6,634 nt of DNA from Phycisphaerae bacterium (GTDB taxonomy: Bacteria; Planctomycetota; Phycisphaerae; Phycisphaerales; SM1A02). Below are positions 5,461 through 6,634 of this stretch, one piece after another; the stretch's first letter is position 1; each line of letters begins with the position of its first letter. The notes beneath the pieces are model-generated. The model ran no database searches and was not told the origin of the DNA. It worked only from the letters and a program-made list of their open reading frames with translations. The DNA lies in the NCBI GenBank assembly GCA_002591705.1, contig PAAB01000028.1, positions 17,027 to 23,660 of the forward strand, in the 5' to 3' direction. Both the position numbers and the translations under genes were made by a program.

Positions 5461-6531
5461 ATGTCCTCGACGAGCACCTCCATCCACGATCTTCTGGGTT
5501 CCGATGCCGATTCACTGTTGAATCACAAGGCCGTCATGGACCGTTCCCTGCTGCACCTGCCGGGACCGGACGTGGTCTCCGACTCCTTCGGGGCGAGCGA
5601 CCGCAGTCCCCAGGTCATGCGGAGCCTCCAGTCGATCTACGGACATGGTCGTCTGGCGGGAACCGGATACGTGTCGATCCTGCCCGTTGACCAGGGGATC
5701 GAGCATTCCGGAGGCGCGTCCTTCGCCAGGAATCCCATCTACTTCGACGGTGACAACATCTGCCGCCTGGCCTACGAAGGTGGCTGCAACGCCGTGGCCA
5801 CCACCTTCGGGGTGCTGGGGTCCGTCGCCCGGACGTGGGCGCACCGGATCCCGATGATCGTCAAGATCAATCACAACGAACTGCTCACCAGTCCGAACAG
5901 CTACGACCAGGTCCTGTTCGGAACGGTGCAGGAGGCGTGGAACCTCGGGGCCGCCGGAATCGGTGCCACCATCTACTTCGGATCCGATCAGTCCCGTCGC
6001 CAGATCCAGGAGATCGCCGAAGCGTTCTCCTACGCCCACGAACTGGGCATGGCGACGGTGCTGTGGTGCTACCTGCGCAGCAACGACTTCAAGGTCGACG
6101 GCAGCGACTACCACGCCGCCGCGGACCTGACCGGACAGGCGAACCATCTCGGTGTGACCATCCAGGCCGACATCATCAAGCAGAAGCTGGCGGTCAACAA
6201 CGGTGGATACATCGCGATGAACGAATCGGGTTCATTCGGAAAGTTCGACCAGCGCATGTACGACGAACTCTGTTCCGACCATCCCATCGATCTCTGCCGC
6301 TGGCAGGTCGCCAACTGCTACATGGGTCGGATCGGACTCATCAACTCCGGCGGGGCATCGGGCGACAACGACTTCGCCGACGCGGTGCGGACCGCAGTGA
6401 TCAACAAGCGAGCCGGAGGCAGCGGACTGATCTCGGGACGCAAGTCGTTCCAGCGTCCGATGGAGGATGGAGTCCGGCTCCTGAACATGATCCAGGACGT
6501 CTACCTCGACGAGTCGATCACCATCGCCTGA
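5461..6531 (+). CDS. fbaB: Class I fructose-bisphosphate aldolase (FbaB/DhnA family)
   Basis: This cytoplasmic enzyme interconverts fructose 1,6-bisphosphate with dihydroxyacetone phosphate and glyceraldehyde 3-phosphate through a Schiff base, without metal. The protein has 356 residues, near the 350 of E. coli FbaB. It is a single TIM barrel. Key segments are [10 protein letters not shown] (74-83, with D77 as the conserved acid), [11 protein letters not shown] (114-124), VKINHNELL (134-142), VLWCYLR (200-206, with W202 and Y204 at active-site positions), [11 protein letters not shown] (221-231) and ADIIKQKL (236-243), whose K240 is the predicted Schiff-base lysine. NSGGAS (295-300) and SGRKSFQRP (325-333) form the phosphate-binding end. 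The start is set by AAGGAG 7 bases upstream. It is divergent from mnmA and appears monocistronic. Its -10 lies within an inverted repeat, which suggests regulated transcription. FbaB-type aldolases often serve gluconeogenesis, but the sequence does not decide the direction. Confidence 0.97.
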   Translation: MSSTSTSIHDLLGSDADSLLNHKAVMDRSLLHLPGPDVVSDSFGASDRSPQVMRSLQSIYGHGRLAGTGYVSILPVDQGIEHSGGASFARNPIYFDGDNICRLAYEGGCNAVATTFGVLGSVARTWAHRIPMIVKINHNELLTSPNSYDQVLFGTVQEAWNLGAAGIGATIYFGSDQSRRQIQEIAEAFSYAHELGMATVLWCYLRSNDFKVDGSDYHAAADLTGQANHLGVTIQADIIKQKLAVNNGGYIAMNESGSFGKFDQRMYDELCSDHPIDLCRWQVANCYMGRIGLINSGGASGDNDFADAVRTAVINKRAGGSGLISGRKSFQRPMEDGVRLLNMIQDVYLDESITIA

Positions 6532-6547
6532 GCATCCGGCCGGCTCA
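6529..6547. repeat. Small inverted repeat joining two convergent stop codons
   Basis: TGAGC (6529-6533) and GCTCA (6543-6547) are inverted arms around a core that contains the self-complementary CCGGCCGG (6536-6543). The left arm includes the fbaB stop, and the right arm includes the stop of the minus-strand gene. There is no T-run on either side, so this is at best a weak bidirectional hairpin. Confidence 0.2.
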
Positions 6548-6634
6548 TCCCAGGGCGGGAACGCGGCGTCGGGGCTTGCTGAGCTCCTCGGCCTCGGCCC
6601 GCTGTCTCGCCTGTTCCTGCTCGGAGTAGTCCTC
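6545..6634 (-). CDS. C-terminal 29 codons of an unidentified minus-strand gene
   Basis: The minus-strand frame is open from the right window edge to a TGA at 6545-6547. It encodes an acidic, Gln/Glu/Ala-rich stretch starting EDYSEQEQARQRAEAEELSK and ending PRRRVPALG. The first part looks helical or coiled-coil-like, and the last nine residues are basic. Convergent placement 13 bases beyond fbaB, with no gap left over, makes a real gene end plausible. No family was recognised, and such short evidence could also be chance in GC-rich DNA. Confidence 0.5.
   Translation of the reverse strand, partial: EDYSEQEQARQRAEAEELSKPRRRVPALG

Noticed and set aside
5374..5487. A 38-codon upstream extension of mnmA to an ATG at 5487
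   Set aside because: It would overlap the fbaB start codon and Shine-Dalgarno, and the residues do not resemble the family's N-terminus, which starts shortly before the PP-loop.

Overview
The window is about 6.6 kb of GC-rich bacterial chromosome carrying housekeeping genes. It holds no mobile element, CRISPR array, tRNA or rRNA that I can see. The best guess for the host is a planctomycete, possibly of the Phycisphaerae. This rests on the high GC content, on an unusual RNase HII-like protein with a GIDEAGYGP start and a long internal insertion, and on an elongation factor G gene outside the usual rpsL-rpsG-fusA-tuf operon. The assignment is an inference of moderate strength.

Layout: a minus-strand block reads, in transcription order, mnmA (tRNA 2-thiouridylase, 4231-5373), a cytoplasmic gamma-glutamyltransferase-family gene (2681-4231), an RNase HII/HIII-like gene (1676-2659) and fusA (EF-G, 1-1316, cut by the window edge after 438 residues). 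mnmA and the transferase overlap by one base (TGATG). The transferase and the RNase gene are 21 bases apart. These three look like one operon. fusA is separated from them by 359 bases and has its own strong promoter. On the plus strand, divergent from mnmA, lies fbaB (class I fructose-bisphosphate aldolase, 5461-6531). An unidentified minus-strand gene ends 13 bases beyond fbaB, with only its last 29 codons in the window.

The most interesting stretch is the roughly 309-base fusA leader (about 1317-1625, read on the minus strand). It starts at a TTGACA/TAGAAT promoter with an A/T tract upstream. It then carries a 5'-terminal hairpin, a 15-codon ORF (MQLEEDEIARPTCGS) behind a near-perfect Shine-Dalgarno, and a predicted three-way-junction RNA. 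That junction is closed by a perfect 10-bp helix, and one arm of the helix lies inside the last codons of the small ORF. Further on are a 16-base perfect palindrome, an 8-base arm that could compete for the closing helix, a C-rich G-poor stretch, and a 7-bp hairpin just before the weak fusA ribosome binding site. This looks like an uncharacterised leader-peptide or attenuator-type control of EF-G synthesis. All pairings were found by eye and none has been tested by covariation.

Functionally the window combines translation (EF-G, and the wobble-uridine thiolation enzyme), RNA/DNA maintenance (ribonucleotide removal), gamma-glutamyl/glutathione turnover and glycolysis or gluconeogenesis. The RNase-family protein and the MnmA each carry active-site variants worth checking.
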